Shown: positions 1-11,346 of the stretch, piece after piece
How the letters are laid out: each line of letters starts with the position of its first letter
Position numbering within the stretch: the stretch's first letter is position 1
Origin: Meghimatium bilineatum
Lineage: Eukaryota > Mollusca > Gastropoda > Stylommatophora > Philomycidae
Direction: 5' to 3'
Length of the DNA stretch: 64,000 bases
Assembly: GCA_034231615.1 (NCBI GenBank)
Contig: CM067304.1
Span: 21,386,589 to 21,450,588, forward strand
The notes under the pieces: generated by a model
Told to the model about the DNA's origin: nothing
The model's database searches: none
The model's input: only the letters and a program-made list of their open reading frames with translations
Translations under genes and position numbers: made by a program

Positions 1-637
1 CAAATGTGTCAATGTGACCCCCCCCCCCATACGACCCTGACAAGTTATGGATTTTGTAATTGTTATAATCAATAATGTCTATTACTATTATTATTGTTAT
101 TCCATTTAGACATAACAATTCTAACCAGTGAGGAAATCATTATTTTCATACGAATATTATAGTACTCCTGAACTTCGATTAAAAAAACACACACTGGAAA
201 AGGTCTCTATCAGAAACACGATGAGAAATATTTTGATTTGAATTCAAAATACTACTGTTTTGAAACAAAATGTCCACATGACGATCACGTGATATTAACA
301 ACATTTGAAAACACCAATAAAGAAGCTTAATTTGTAATTTAGTACTGGCCGATTTTTAAAATTGTATTTGCCGAAGCAATTAATCTACCGTTTGTTTGCG
401 CATTTGTGATCCCTCTACCCCGATCAACACGTAACTGGGGCAAAGAATTATTAAGTGTTTTTTTTTTCTACGGGTAGCGATGTATTGGCTTAGGTATTGT
501 ATCGTTTTCAAAACACTTCCGGTGTAACATTTGTTCTTGATCTAGCACAAGGGCGTGTACACTCTAGTGAATATGGATGTAAGGTGAAAAATAAATTTAA
601 ATATACTTCTAATGCAGAGGTTCTCAACTATTTCTGT
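1..637. other. No gene seen
   Basis: AT-rich DNA with a short poly-C run near position 20. I see no coding exon, RNA gene or clear repeat here. Confidence 0.5.
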
Positions 638-1030
638 CAGGGACTGTCCATAAATTAAGGCAATTTTGGCCAAAATCTGACACCCCCTCCCTCGGTTAGC
701 AACTTGTCATGAATTCAGGGACCCGCTCTCCTTACTTAATTATGTCACAATTTTAAACCCCCCAAAAAATTGTTAGCAGAAGAAGCACGTAAAACTAAGG
801 GTCGTAGATATGGTTACCTTACCGAGAAGGTTTTGTCTAAAAAAAAAGGCATGTGTCTGCTTTCGTGTGTAAATTTCAATATAGGGCATATAACGCGAAA
901 ATGAAAACCTTTTTGTGAAAAAGCCACTAAGGGGCGGGTTTTTACAGACTTTTTGGCTAAGTTCCTAATACTAAGAGTCATGTTAGATTTGCCAAGGAAC
1001 ATCCCAACCCCTCCCTTATCTACGGGCCTG
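638..1030. mobile_element. Possible non-autonomous DNA transposon remnant
   Basis: The left edge carries GGACTGTCCATAAATTAAGG, a MITE-like terminus. The same terminus, inverted, occurs at 63739-63753 at the other end of the window. The stretch from about 895 to 1030 is similar to 11828-12000: shared CCTTTTTGTGA, CTAAGTCATGTT-like and CTTATCTAC blocks. No matching right terminus was found, so both class and borders are uncertain. Confidence 0.35.
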
Positions 1031-1155
1031 GTAAAACTTACATGATTTTCTAAAGATTTTTAGAGAAAAAAAGCAAATTCAAACAATTTATTTTGTTATA
1101 TAAAAACTTTTTTTTTTGTTGACAACTACTTCTGTCAACCAACCAAGGGGACTTT

Positions 1156-1378
1156 TGTGTTTGAAGTATATATGGTCACTTTAGTGTTTGGTGAAGTATA
1201 TAGGACACTTTAGTGTTTGGTGAAGTATATTTGGTCACTTTAGTGTTTGGTGAAGTATATATGGTCACTTTAGTGTTTGGTGAAGTATATAGGACACTTT
1301 AGTGTTTGGTGAAGGATATAGGGACACTTTAGTGTTTGGTGAAGTATTTTTTAGTGTTTGAAGTATATATGGACACTA
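1156..1378. repeat. 30-bp minisatellite, left half
   Basis: About seven imperfect copies of a ~30-bp unit built around TTTAGTGTTTGGTGAAGTAT. The same unit resumes at 1986, so this was one array later split by a LINE fragment. Confidence 0.85.
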
Positions 1379-1985
1379 TATCACGCTATACGCCTGCGGA
1401 AAGGTCAGCGAACTTACACACGCAGTAAGGCTGGAGATGGCCTTAGCGTCCTTGTCTAGGCTAACTGATTTGGAAATGCAACATCAGTGTTGGAGTGAAA
1501 ATCAAACTGTATAAGTCGCTGGTGCTTTCTGTTGTGTTGTTGTGTTGTATGGTTGTGAGAGTTGGACACTCACTGCAGAAATGGAGAGGCTTTCGAGTAC
1601 ATATGCTACAGACGAATTCTACGAATTTCCTATAAGGAACACAAGACCAATGTGTACGTAAGACATAAAGTAGAGATGTGTGCAGGTGTTCAGGAGCCAT
1701 TGCTTTCAATAGTGAAACGACGAAAACTAGCATGGTTCGGACATGTATGCAGGCACGATTCCTTGTCAAAAACAACACTGCAGGGAACTGTCGAGGGTGG
1801 AAGAAGCAGAGGAGGGCAAATAAAGACATGGACAGACAACATCAAGGAATGGACAGGGCAAGATATTTCCACACTCATCCGCATCGCTGAGGATAGAATT
1901 CGCTGGAGGACTCTGTGTGTGTGCTGAGGTCTCCTTTGTGGTACCCGCACGACCCTGAAGGGTTACGGGTTTAGTGATTGATTGA
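1379..1985 (+). mobile_element. LINE 3' fragment (reverse transcriptase C-terminus)
   Basis: A + strand reading frame (1562-1927, with decayed sequence before it) has the usual C-terminal signature of RTE/L2-like LINE polyproteins: a CESWTL-like block, then KLAWFGHVCRHDSL, then RGGQIKTWTDNIKEWTG. The last part is followed by a WRTLC block. It is 5'-truncated and has no endonuclease or RT catalytic region. It sits inside a 30-bp minisatellite, and ATATGGACACT occurs at both junctions, which looks like a target-site duplication. Confidence 0.8.
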
Positions 1986-2215
1986 TATGGACACTTCAGT
2001 GTGTGGTGAAGTATATAGGGACACTTTAGTGTTTGAAGTATTTAGGGCACTTTAGTGTTTGGTGAAGTATATATGGGCACTTTCGTGTTTGGTGAAGTAT
2101 ATAGGGCAATTCAGTAGTTTGGTTAAGTTTATAGGGACACTTTAGTAGTTTGGTGAAGTCTATATGACGATTTAGCAAGTCAAGTATATGGAGCACCTTA
2201 GAAGTCAGGTTAAAT
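1986..2215. repeat. 30-bp minisatellite, right half
   Basis: More divergent copies of the unit seen at 1156-1378 (TTTAGTGTTTGGTGAAGTAT core), decaying towards 2215. Confidence 0.8.
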
Positions 2216-2279
2216 ATTATTCCATGTTAGCAATCTGATGAAGGAACATATCAATGTGCTATTCACAGACCATAGTTAC

Positions 2280-2562
2280 ATCTTTTTCTTCTGTGTTCGT
2301 TCTCAAACTCATGCATATCAGCAGGATGTAGTCCGGAGAACGGAATGCGCCGTGTCATGGTTTACAGCATTGCGGCGATATCTGCACCTTTCGGCATGAT
2401 ACATCCGACTTCAGCATGACTTTAGGTCACTGACCCTATATGGGATGGGACAGCCAACTCCATCTCATAACCTCCTTAGTCGCCTCATACGACATGCATA
2501 GAAGGTAAACCGTGTTGCTATTCTTTGCTACCCTTTCGGGCCCCGACAACACACGGGCGAGA
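2280..2562 (-). mobile_element. SINE1 copy, near full length
   Basis: Read on the - strand it runs from the GC-rich head (CGGGGCCCGAAAGGG-like) through GACATGCATAGAAGG/GTCGTATGAGGCG, GAGTTGGCTGTCCCATCCC, GAAGTCGGATGTATCATGCC and GGACTACATCCTGCTGATA to a GAACACAGAAGAA tail. It belongs to the ~277-bp family whose ends are fixed by the copies at 31164-31440 and 41043-41318. Confidence 0.85.
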
Positions 2563-2859
2563 GTTACATCTAAAAGCAGGCCCGTAATATGCCAGCAGGT
2601 TAAGAATGTGAATGACTTAGTCACAATAGTAACAATCGATAACTGTTTTTCATTTGCATTTTTAAAAATAACATTTAGATTGTAGCCTTTTGTGAATAGG
2701 ACAGTTCTAGAATACGCACTGGAATTTAAGAATGGGATAATTTATGGACGTCAAGTGGGCGTTACGTTGGAGTAAAGCATGGTAGGAAAGGAAAATAAAC
2801 GTAATGAATTATTAAAATAATTTTAAAACTTCAGATGTATATACTTAAGAACCACCAGT

Positions 2860-3320
2860 GTGTTGCCGGGTTTCGAATTAGGAGAAATGAAAAGTAAGTC
2901 ATTTTTTGCCTGCCATACCATGTCATAAGAGGCGCATATGGACCAATTGAGGTTAGCTACATGTGGAGATGAAGCTTATTCGAATCACAGAGAATGGAGA
3001 CAGAGATTGGTTGGGACATCACTTAAATTGAGCAGGATCACATTCTTGCCAAAGCAAGCCCAGGTGCTTAAGTCAGAGATATCAGGCCAGAGGCGCTCTA
3101 GCATTTATGGTACCATGGAACCCGCTAAGATACCACTTATACATCTAAGAATCATATTCGCGGAAAACGGATGTGTCAGGCCATTGTCGCAAATAAAAGG
3201 CAAAACAATACATTTTTATTCTCTGGACTACATTCTGCTGGAAATTAATAAGACCATTGTCCTGCTACAAGAGAGATTTAGTTGGAGTTTGAAAATGAAC
3301 GCTAAAACAAGAAGAATAGT
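2860..3320 (+). mobile_element. SINE1 head fragment and SINE2 copy
   Basis: Positions 2860-2945 resemble the SINE1 head (TTGCCGGGTTTCGA and CATGTCATAAGAGGCG). Positions 3155-3320 are a SINE2 copy with GGATGTGTCAGGCCATTG, CAAATAAAAGGC, CTCTGGACTACATTCTGCTG and a GAACGCTAAAACAAGAAGAA tail. Between them is unassigned sequence. Confidence 0.65.
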
Positions 3321-3329
3321 ATAAGAACC

Positions 3330-3845
3330 GACCATTTGTTTCCGGGCTTGAATAGGAAGCAAAGAATAAGCGACATAGTTACTGAATAGGGAGCAAAAAA
3401 TAGCGAAATTGTTACTGAATAGGGAGCAAAGAATATCGACATAGTTACTGAATAGGGAGCAAAAAATAGCGAAATTGTTACTGAATAGGGAGCAAAGAAT
3501 AAGTGACATTGTTACTGAATAGGGAGCAAAGAATAAGCGACATTGTTACTGGCCATGCATTTCATAAGTGGCGACTCGCCCGTGTGTTGCTGGGTCCCGA
3601 GAGGGGAGCAAAGAAAGCAAAGTTTACCTCCCATGCATGTCGTAATGAGGTTATGGAATGTTTTGGCTGTCTATCCCATATAGGGTAAAAGCGATCCAAA
3701 ACCATGCTGAAGTCGGATGTGTCAGGCCGAAATGCGCAGATATCGCAGCAATGCTGCAAACCATGACACAACGCATTCCATTCTCCTGACCACTCCCTGC
3801 TAATCTGCAGGAGTTTGAGAACGACCGCAGAAGAAAAAGAAGAAT
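3330..3845 (+). mobile_element. SINE1 copy with internal tandem expansion
   Basis: The SINE1 body from CGAGAGGGGAGCAAAGAA onward (3596-3845) is well preserved and ends in AGAAGAAAAAGAAGAATAAG. Its head region is preceded by six copies of a ~34-bp unit, ACTGAATAGGGAGCAAAGAA plus TA(A)GCGACATTGTT, at 3342-3550. That unit is itself a version of the SINE1 head, so the minisatellite probably grew from this element. Confidence 0.75.
3342..3550. repeat. 34-bp minisatellite derived from SINE1 head
   Basis: Six tandem copies around ACTGAATAGGGAGCAAAGAA, alternating AAAGAATAAGCGACAT and AAAAAATAGCGAAAT versions. Confidence 0.9.
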
Positions 3846-3847
3846 AA

Positions 3848-4030
3848 GTGGCAACTAAGGAGGTTTTGGCGGTGTATTTGTTGTCCCATCTCATAGAAGG
3901 TCAAAGTCACCCAGAAGCCATTCTGAAGTCAGGCCGAAACGCATGCACAATGTATACCAAGAAACAATGAATACCGCACTCAGGACTACATCCTGCGAAT
4001 CTACATACTTTTGGGAACGAACACAGATAA
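3848..4030 (+). mobile_element. SINE1 fragment
   Basis: Diverged SINE1 body: GGCAACTAAGGAGG, TTGTCCCATCTCATA, GGTCAAAGTCACCCAGAAGC, GGACTACATCCTGCGAATCT, and a tail-like GGGAACGAACACAGA. Confidence 0.7.
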
Positions 4031-4339
4031 CAGTCCTCCATATAAGGCTGAATGGTGGTCATTCTAACTTGCCTGGTTTTTTATGCAAAGAGGTTTAAAT
4101 ACCAAATCATTTACACACCACAATAAAACTATTTGACAAGAAAACCACATGTCTTAAGAGTGCCCTTTCACAGAGTCTGTTAATCATTCAGGTTCATACA
4201 ATCGAGACCAACGTCAGTTATAGTCCTGAGGACTATCAAATCATCATTCAAAGCTGACTCTTTTCCCCCGTGATTTTCATTTGTCACTTTGTGTATAAAA
4301 CCAACAGACACTTGTCGTCCATATGAACTAACTCTTTTC

Positions 4340-4602
4340 TAATTAAATAACTCTTTGCTGTCGATATGTGCCTACCTACTCCACAGTTCAAGTGAAGATC
4401 ACACAAACCTACTCAATGAAAGCTGCCTCAATCACAACATGAAGATCAACACAGAACAGACAGAAGGAATGTCTATAGCCAGAGAACCCAATACAATCAA
4501 TATAAAGATAAATGATGAATTACTTAAACAATTACAGGAATTTAAATATTTGGGAGCATTTTTACAGACGACGGAAAAATGGACAGAGAGATCGAGACAA
4601 TA
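4340..4602 (+). mobile_element. LINE reverse-transcriptase fragment
   Basis: The 4355-4603 frame has LLHSSSE, NMKINTEQTEGMSIAREPN and QEFKYLGAFLQTT blocks. This is the region just after the catalytic FADD of an RTE-like reverse transcriptase. The better copy with FADD is at 10411-10735. Only a remnant remains. Confidence 0.75.
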
Positions 4603-4608
4603 ATTCTT

Positions 4609-4790
4609 AAACCTTCTTCTTCAGCGTTAAATCTCAAAACTCCCACTGGGTCTCTCTTGTAGCAGGACAGTGGTCCTACTAGATTTCCAGCAGGATGTAG
4701 TCCAGAGAATGGAAATGTGTTGTGTCGCCGTTTTATTTCTGCCAATGATCCGGTACAGCCGTCTTCGGCGGAGAGACATGAATTCAAAAA
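4609..4790 (-). mobile_element. SINE2 copy
   Basis: On the - strand it runs from GTCTCTCCGCCGAAGACGG through GGCAGAAATAAAACGGCGAC, ACAACACATTTCCATTCTC, GGACTACATCCTGCTGGAAA and GGACCACTGTCCTGCTACAA to a GAAGAAGAA tail. It is close to the TSD-defined copy at 46006-46157. Confidence 0.85.
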
Positions 4791-4899
4791 GCCAACTACG
4801 TGAATTATGAACATAACACCAATTTTGAAACACAAATTTATCCACATTGAAACATAAAGATAAATCATAAATACAATCTTCATATAACATTGTGTTATC

Positions 4900-5340
4900 A
4901 ATGTCCGACATGAACACTAACAAAAGATCAAGAAAGAAAGCTTACTACATGTGAAATGAGATTTAAGAAAAGCAGCAAACATAACAAGAAGAGATCATGT
5001 GAGGAATGAATATATTACAAGAACTGTTGGAATAACATCTGTGGTCAATTCTATTGAAAAACAGATTGCATTTGTTCGGCCGCTTAATGAGAATGAATTC
5101 TTATTGAGAATATAACATGAATATATAGCAAGATATAGAGGCAGACCAAGAAGAAGGCGGATTGAGGAAGTTACATACATTCTGAGACGCCATTATATTA
5201 CTGCATATCAAGCGACTAAACGTGCCATGGCCCGAAATCCGATAGTCATTCAATCCTCCGGCGCCTTACAACAGTGGCAGAGAAAGGACAAGAGAATCGA
5301 ATGTGCATACTTTGTGTCAACAGCCAATGAACATTACAAG
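4900..5340 (+). mobile_element. LINE fragment, C-terminal linker region
   Basis: Decayed frames match the C-terminal region of a LINE polyprotein: an EMRF...SSKHNKKRSCEE-type block, then IYYKNCWNN-like, then RYRGRPRRRRIEEVTYILRR (about 5131-5190). The same family recurs at 40880-41620. No intact frame remains. Confidence 0.6.
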
Positions 5341-5540
5341 AAAAGTCAAATTGTCACTTGTGAAAGATGATCACCTATTGGCCCACAAGACTGTATAACC
5401 ATGAGGAACGTGATTAATCTCCTAGGTGCATACAGTGTGGATGAATGTGAACGCAAGTACTTTAAACACAAAATATTGATTACCGGATGTGTATTACGCT
5501 GAGAATTAGAATCATGATCGTGCGTTGAATTAAAATATTT

Positions 5541-5690
5541 GTGAGTATTACTCAGTAGTTTCTGTGTGTATGCTGAAATAAATAAAATAGCTGTGAGAAT
5601 TAGTCATTAGTTTCTGTGTGTATGCTGAAATAAATAAAATAGCTGTGAGAATTAGTCATTAGTTTCTGTGTGTATGCTGAAATTGGAGCA
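5541..5690. repeat. 52-bp tandem repeat, three copies
   Basis: Unit contains GTGAGAATTAGTCATTAGTT and GTGTGTATGCTGAAATAAAT. Copies two and three are nearly identical. Confidence 0.9.
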
Positions 5691-5774
5691 GCTATCATTG
5701 GAACAGCAAATGTCATGTATATTGTCTGTGTATGTATAGGGAAGGTGCGAAATGGTAACATAATCCCTTATATT

Positions 5775-5945
5775 TGTGCAGAGAACGACCGTGAAATGGT
5801 CACGTAATCATTTGTGCACATGCAAGGAACAGCTGTAGGATGTTTACGTAGTCATATGTGCACATGCAGGGAGCAGCTGTAGGATGTTTACGTAACCATA
5901 TGTGCAAATGCAAGTAACAGCCATAGGATTTTGACGTAATCGTGT
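5775..5945. repeat. 44-bp tandem repeat, about four copies
   Basis: Unit contains GCACATGCAGGGAGCAGCTG followed by TAGGATGTTTACGTAATCAT. Copies at 5816 and 5860 are exactly 44 bp apart. Confidence 0.85.
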
Positions 5946-6011
5946 GTGTTCAGGCCTATGCAGAGAATAGCTGGCACACATAAAGTCACACATTGCAGAA
6001 TATCGCCTGTG

Positions 6012-6140
6012 TGTTGCCGAAACCCAAAATGGAAACAAAAAAATAATTATATTGTGATTTGCTATGCACGTCGCAAGAAGTGACTAAAGAGATTTTGCAT
6101 AATGTTGTCTACCCCATCCCGTACAAGGTTGCCATGATCC
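6012..6140 (+). mobile_element. SINE1 head fragment
   Basis: TTGCCGAAACCCAAAATGG, GCACGTCGCAAGAAGTGACT and TACCCCATCCCGTACAAGGT follow the order of the SINE1 5' half; the 3' half is missing. Confidence 0.6.
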
Positions 6141-6224
6141 AAAGATGTGCTGACATAGATATGAGATAGAAAGAGCAGATATTAGAACGAGAACATGTTT
6201 CCCGAATACTGGGTTTTGTCTTCT

Positions 6225-6930
6225 TCTGCGATCAGTTTCCTATGTTCATAAATCTATACAGGCCAGAGGGCCGTCTCCATGAACTCAGTCGTCAGCAGGA
6301 GGTCCATACGGTTTCCTCACAACTTCACCTTCAGATCTGTCTCATGGCGCCATATTTTAGTCCTCAAGTGAACATGTCTGCAGAATGTGTTCTGGGAGTC
6401 TGGAGACTTTTGACACGGACATTGGTCAGTTTTAACTGCCTTTATTTTGCGGAGATTTGCTTGTAGTCTAAAGGGTCCTGTGTGGAGCCTACAAATTGTA
6501 GTTTGTTGTGATCCTGTAGAAAGTTCCGGACTGTTCTGACTCCATATAAGTTTGTATTTTCTTTTCATGAGATTTTTTAGTTTCAGTCAGTGATGTTCTG
6601 TGATGGAATTGTTTCATTTTTACATCTGTTTTTGGCAGTCTGTTAACTTCTTCCTTTTCTACAATTCCGCAGTGCGCAGGGATCCATTGCAGCACCACTT
6701 TGTTATTAGCATATTAGCAGACAGTTGATTAAAAAGTTGTACAGTTGTTTTTGTTAGATCGTTATGTTCATTTCGGATGATCTAGAGAACCGACATGTAA
6801 TCACACAAGAAGACTATGTTAGCTCCTTTGAGTCTCTGTTCTTCTAGTGTCTTTGATTCTCCTAAGATTGCCTGTATCTCTGCCCTGTAGTTTCTTGATA
6901 GTTTCCCATTATCGATTGTGTGATATGTGT
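6225..6930 (-). mobile_element. LINE fragment with RNase H domain
   Basis: On the - strand, a decayed RNase H domain is readable: a YRAEIQAIL block near 6880, an IVFLCDYMSVL block near 6810, and LQWIPAHCGI near 6690. These are followed by a C-terminal zinc-knuckle region with KTDQCPCQKSPDSQNTF. The order is that of Jockey/I-type non-LTR retrotransposons that carry RNase H after the RT. Several frameshifts; not functional. Confidence 0.75.
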
Positions 6931-7119
6931 TTGTGACCTATTATTTTGTTCCATATAAGGTGTTCCATTTATCGGTCTTGTAAGAAGAAACATTTTTCTA
7001 ATATCATCCAGCTATAGACATTAAAATAGTCTCTTGCTACGAATGGGCATCTGCCGCCAGCTGAGAGTACCAATCACAGTACGCAATTCCGTAGCGTCAA
7101 GTGATAGTCCTTAGGAATT

Positions 7120-7420
7120 TTCAAAAAATCCCATATTCTACGAAAAAACCCCTTAACTCTACCCTCAAGTAAAGTCTCTAATAAAGTTGCCATATCTTTA
7201 TATGTTCAAAATGTTTGATTTGTTTGATTTTAATCTCCTTTAATAGTTCTATTTTCACACTCAATGTTGCCGAAACCTGTTTGTTTTCTCCCATGAAGTT
7301 CTCCATATTCTTCTATATATCCACATCTTGAAAGCATCAATTCTGTCTTCTACCAAAATCTAGCACTATCCATGTTTCTAGCATTATCCATGTTTCTGGC
7401 ACTATCCATTTTTCTAGTAA
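7120..7420 (-). mobile_element. LINE 3' fragment with short 20-bp repeats
   Basis: Positions 7150-7340 match, on the - strand, the same LINE C-terminal region as 41630-42085 (CCTCAAGTAAAGTCT, TTCTATATATCCACATCT). Positions 7358-7420 hold three ~20-bp repeats of CTAGCACTATCCATGTTT. Confidence 0.65.
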
Positions 7421-7515
7421 ATCTTGAAATTATGAACACATACATGACCAAGATATATCAGTACAATATGTGTGATGTAAACAAAAATAAACAACAAAAC
7501 CGCCGTGCAGTAGAG

Positions 7516-7527
7516 GGGGGGGGGATA
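7516..7527. repeat. Poly-G run
   Basis: A G-run inside otherwise AT-rich sequence; similar runs occur near 11871, 13451, 27336 and 63690. Confidence 0.9.
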
Positions 7528-7979
7528 TTTAATAATTAAAACCCCCTCCCCAAGTTTAAATATGTGTCCCTTTCTCCATTTTCGGGGATGGTTCCTGTTC
7601 CCATCTTAGCGTATACATTCAACAGTAGCAATGCGATAACAACGAATCTGCGTCGCATGTTCTCATTATTTCAGTAAACTTGAACTTTGTCTCTAGTCAT
7701 AGGATGATAATAGTCAACCTATTTTAAGAAGCCTAGCATAGCAACGAGAGAGTATGTCGATGATATTCTCGGTAACTCTGTGAGGGGGTCAGATTTATCT
7801 CAGGCATTTTGAAGTCTCGTCTGCTGTTATGTCAATGGTACTTGGTTTTCATGCTATGATTATTGAAGTGGCTTAAGTTCTTGGTCGGGTTATCAGAAAA
7901 AAAGATAACCAATGCTATCAGAATGCGTACTGTAATATTGGTTGAATGTTTGCATTGTTAGAATATTTTTTTGTACGCG

Positions 7980-8355
7980 TTATTATCATCGTCATTAATT
8001 TATTTGTATCATCGTCATTATTATTAGTATTATTAGTATTATTATTATAATCACCAGAATCATACTATCAACCTGTGAAATTATATCCTCTAAGGAACGA
8101 TCCGAAGACCACGTAATTAACATATGGCTGGAACTTTGTGAGTCCGCATATTCGTGAATGGCTGTTGGAAAGGAGAGCGAGCACTTATGGAATGTTCCCT
8201 GTTCCATAATTGTTTTCTAATCAAGAATCAGCATTACCATAATGATCACTGTCATCGGCATCATCATAATCATTGGCGTCGTTGTAATATCGTCATCATC
8301 ATTAGAGTTGTCTTTACCACCACCGTCATCATTATCAATATCATCATTACATTGA
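7980..8355. repeat. ATT/ATC microsatellite zone
   Basis: Impure runs of ATT (7985-8055) and of ATC/CAT trinucleotides (8240-8355). Short open frames here are low-complexity by-products. Confidence 0.85.
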
Positions 8356-8414
8356 TTTTCATACCTTACGAGGGCAGATGGGTGTGAATTCAAGGCTGAT
8401 GTGTTGGGTGGTAG

Positions 8415-8615
8415 AGTCATCTGTCCAGAATTTATTAGGTCTTCATTCGTCACGTTGTGCATTATTGTCGTTATTTTCGATGGTCACTATTTATATACTA
8501 GGAGTCGCATGCCAAAAATAGCATTAAAGCAGACTAACGAAATAATCAAAATGGGCCTTCTAGGTCATGTTTCCGTTTTCTGTGCACAGGTCTTATAACT
8601 GGAAACCGGTCACTG
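8415..8615 (+). repeat. Interspersed repeat R3, copy 1
   Basis: The block CTGTCCAGAATTTATTAGG, then TTATATACTAGGAGTCGCAT, then GCCAAAAATAGC and GGTCTTATAACTGGAAACCG recurs at 10300-10410 and 52890-53105 in the same orientation. Class unknown. Confidence 0.75.
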
Positions 8616-8619
8616 TAGA

Positions 8620-9354
8620 GCAATATCATTATAAATTGATATATTATATAATGGGCAGGGATGGCATACCGAGCTTCTTATCAGATACAGCAATGGAAAA
8701 TGCAATTTATGAGGGCGATGATTCCTTTTCTATGACTAGATTAAAGTAACTAGGCTTAAATTGCGATATCGCCAGAAATGAGCTCCACTATGGGCGTAAA
8801 AGAATATTCGTTAACCAGAAGAGAAATGTAACTGTTGCAAATTGTTCGCCGTGTAATTGCGGATATAATAAAGTGGACGGAAAACATACGAACGTGTAAG
8901 TAGTTCATATGATGATCTGGTGACTAGCTTACTAATGTCATCATTAAAATCACCAGGGTCGTAATTCTGGAGACTGGTTGAATAATATTCTCTACCGACT
9001 TAAACATCTTACGAATATACTGACCAGTTGATAACAGGGGACACTGGAGAGACATGATCAGAGGACTTGAACTACTACCAATGGACTGAGTAATCTGATG
9101 AGGACACTCCACTGAGTGACATCAGTTAATTTCAACATCAGACTACAGACTAAGACATTTGATGACAACAGGAAACGGAAGTAATATGATCCAATGCAAT
9201 TGATGAATTGTCCATTTGCATACAGGCCTACATTGTGTCGTAGGTCAATGAAAAACAATGAAAAAGTCCGATATACCAAGCTACGCTGAGGGGTATCAGC
9301 CACGGACATCTACATAGTGCCTACATAAACAAGGTCTAACTACAATGTTAGGAG
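8620..9354. other. No gene seen
   Basis: Unassigned AT-rich sequence. Short open frames show no family resemblance. Confidence 0.4.
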
Positions 9355-9893
9355 AATAGGAACGGCTAAAAGTACATTCAATGACATAAGGAAAATAATA
9401 ACATCTAAACAAATTGCAAGCAGTTAAAAATGAAAACTATAAAAAAGAACTATAAAATGCTGCATCTATTCCATATTAATGTGTGGATCAGAAACATGGA
9501 CACTAAATAAACAATAAGAAGACATAATTGATGACTTTGAGATGTGGGCATATAGACGAATAGAGGGAATATACCATGGAAAGAGAAGAAAACAAATAAA
9601 GAGGTGCTAAAACACTTAATATGAAGAAAGAACTACTAAGAGAAATAAAGATCAGGCATATAAAATATTTTGGACACATTAAAAGGCATGACACCTTATT
9701 GAAGAACTTAACTTGAGGGTAAAGTCAAAGGGAAGCAAGCAAGAGGTAGGCAGAGATACAAGTGGAAGAGTAACATAATAAGATGGGCAGGTTACAGTCT
9801 AGCAGAGTGCACCACCAAAATTAGAGATAGGGGATGTTGGAGATCGGTTGCAGGCAACCTTCGTTAAGGAGACGGGACTTGATGATGATGAAC
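9355..9893 (+). mobile_element. LINE family A, 3' end with TGATGATGATGAA tail
   Basis: Decayed + strand frames show the order CGSETWTL-like, AYRRIEGI, KYFGHIKRHDTLL-like, RGRQRYKWKSNIIRWAGYS, and a final GCWRSVAGNLR-like block, then TTGATGATGATGAACG at the 3' end. The best open copy of this tail is on the - strand at 41630-42085. Confidence 0.85.
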
Positions 9894-9899
9894 GACAAT

Positions 9900-10299
9900 G
9901 TCACAGTTAGGGGCAGTTGTTAATAAAAATGCCGTATTTTCTTCTGGATTTCTCGACTTGAACCAGTTCTCACTAGTCTAGCTAGAAATCGAAAAATGTA
10001 TGCACATGTCTCCGGCCAATGCAGGCCTGCTTGTCCGGGACAGATGCACTCAGAGTATCCACGACGAAGACAACGTTCCGGAATTTCCATGTCACTTAAT
10101 AAATAGCTACAAAACAGGCCCTTCTCTAGGAAAGTTTAGTCTTTGACTTCATCCGTGAACCTCGACCACAGAAGACCAACGAGCAAAATTGAAACAAACC
10201 TTCATATGTGATAGTTTTGATTATTTCCGTGGCCTTTCGTTGGTCACTATAGACCTTATAGGCCTATATATACTTTGTGCATGACCTACTGCAATAGAA
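9900..10299. other. No gene seen
   Basis: Unassigned sequence without a recognisable repeat or exon. Confidence 0.4.
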
Positions 10300-10410
10300 G
10301 ACATCTGCAGAGAATTAATTAGGCTTTCATTTGTCCCTTTTTAAATTATTGTCGTGATTTTCATTTGTCACTATTTATATACTTGGAGTCGCATGCCAAA
10401 AATAGCCAAA
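10300..10410 (+). repeat. Interspersed repeat R3, copy 2 (fragment)
   Basis: Carries GAATTAATTAGGCTTTCATT and TTATATACTTGGAGTCGCAT followed by GCCAAAAATAGCC, as in the copies at 8415 and 52890. It abuts a LINE reverse-transcriptase fragment. Confidence 0.75.
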
Positions 10411-10735
10411 GCGATAAAAGGAACATTATTAGACTGTGTAAGAGACATATACAAAGATAGTGAAAGTACAGTTAGAATAAATGCAGGACTCACTAAGTGG
10501 TTTTCAGTAACATCAGGAGTTAGGACCGTGTCTTATCACCATTATTGTTTTTCGCTTACATGGATAATATTACAAAAGCAGTAGAAACACAACCAGAAGC
10601 TTGCCCTCCAAATGACATAAATGAACTACTCTTTGCTGACGATCAGTGTCTACTCCACAGTTCAAGTGAAGAGCTTCAAGATCACATAACCCTATTCAAC
10701 GAAAGCTGTCTCAAATGTTTTCTAGCTAAATATAT
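10411..10735 (+). mobile_element. LINE reverse-transcriptase fragment with FADD box
   Basis: Two overlapping frames carry consecutive RT blocks: STVRINAGLTKWFSVTSGVR (about 10464-10523), then FAYMDNITKAVETQPE. The catalytic box LLFADDQCLLHSSSEE follows (about 10627-10674), then HITLFNESCLK. The two Asp residues of the box are intact, but the frame is shifted just before it. 5'- and 3'-truncated; 4340-4602 is the next stretch of the same family. Confidence 0.85.
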
Positions 10736-10805
10736 GCTGAAGTTTGACTTGTTTTCTAGCTAAACTATGCTGGAGAAGAACTTGTTTTCTAGCTAAACTA
10801 TTGAG
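10718..10805. repeat. Short tandem repeat with TTTTCTAGCTAAA
   Basis: Three copies of TTTTCTAGCTAAA(C)TATGCTG-like sequence about 35 bp apart. Confidence 0.75.
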
Positions 10806-10966
10806 AATTCATTCACGATGGAAAATCCCGAAAGAAATAAGAATTAAAAAAAAAATTACGACCATTCTTAATTGAAACGTATAGTTAGTGCATGCTATGG
10901 ACTTGGTCGTACGTACACTGATAATGAGAATATGTTTGCTTTAATGAGTTGTACATGTAATTGTAT

Positions 10967-11232
10967 TTTTCTTCTTCTGCGTTCGTTTTGAAACTTCGGC
11001 AGAATTGCAGGATGTAGTCTGGAGAACGGAATGCGTTGTGTAATGGTTTATAGATTTGCTGCGATATCTGCGCATTTCGGCCTGACACATCCGACTTCAG
11101 TATGACTTTTGGATCAATATGATCCAATATGAGACAGCCAGCTCCACCCGCACCTCTTATGACACGCATGGAAGTTAATCAGTGTTGCTTATCTTTGCTT
11201 CCCTCTCGCGTCCCCTCAGTCACGTCGGCACA
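10967..11232 (-). mobile_element. SINE1 copy
   Basis: On the - strand it has the SINE1 order from GGACGCGAGAGGGAAGCAAAG to GGACTACATCCTGCAATTCT and an AGAAGAAGAAAAA tail. It ends about 115 bp before the first receptor exon. Confidence 0.85.
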
Positions 11233-11346
11233 TAGGGGATTGTTATTTTTATAAATGACATTTGATGTCATCTTTCTCCAATGTGGTTATCACAGTCTAT
11301 GAAGGTAATCATGCTAATCATGACATTTAATATTATCTTTCCCCAG

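Noticed and set aside
1-11346. 5' exons of the receptor (signal peptide, first Ig domain)
   Set aside because: Looked for Ig cysteine/tryptophan patterns with splice borders in phase 1 and a signal peptide; none convincing.
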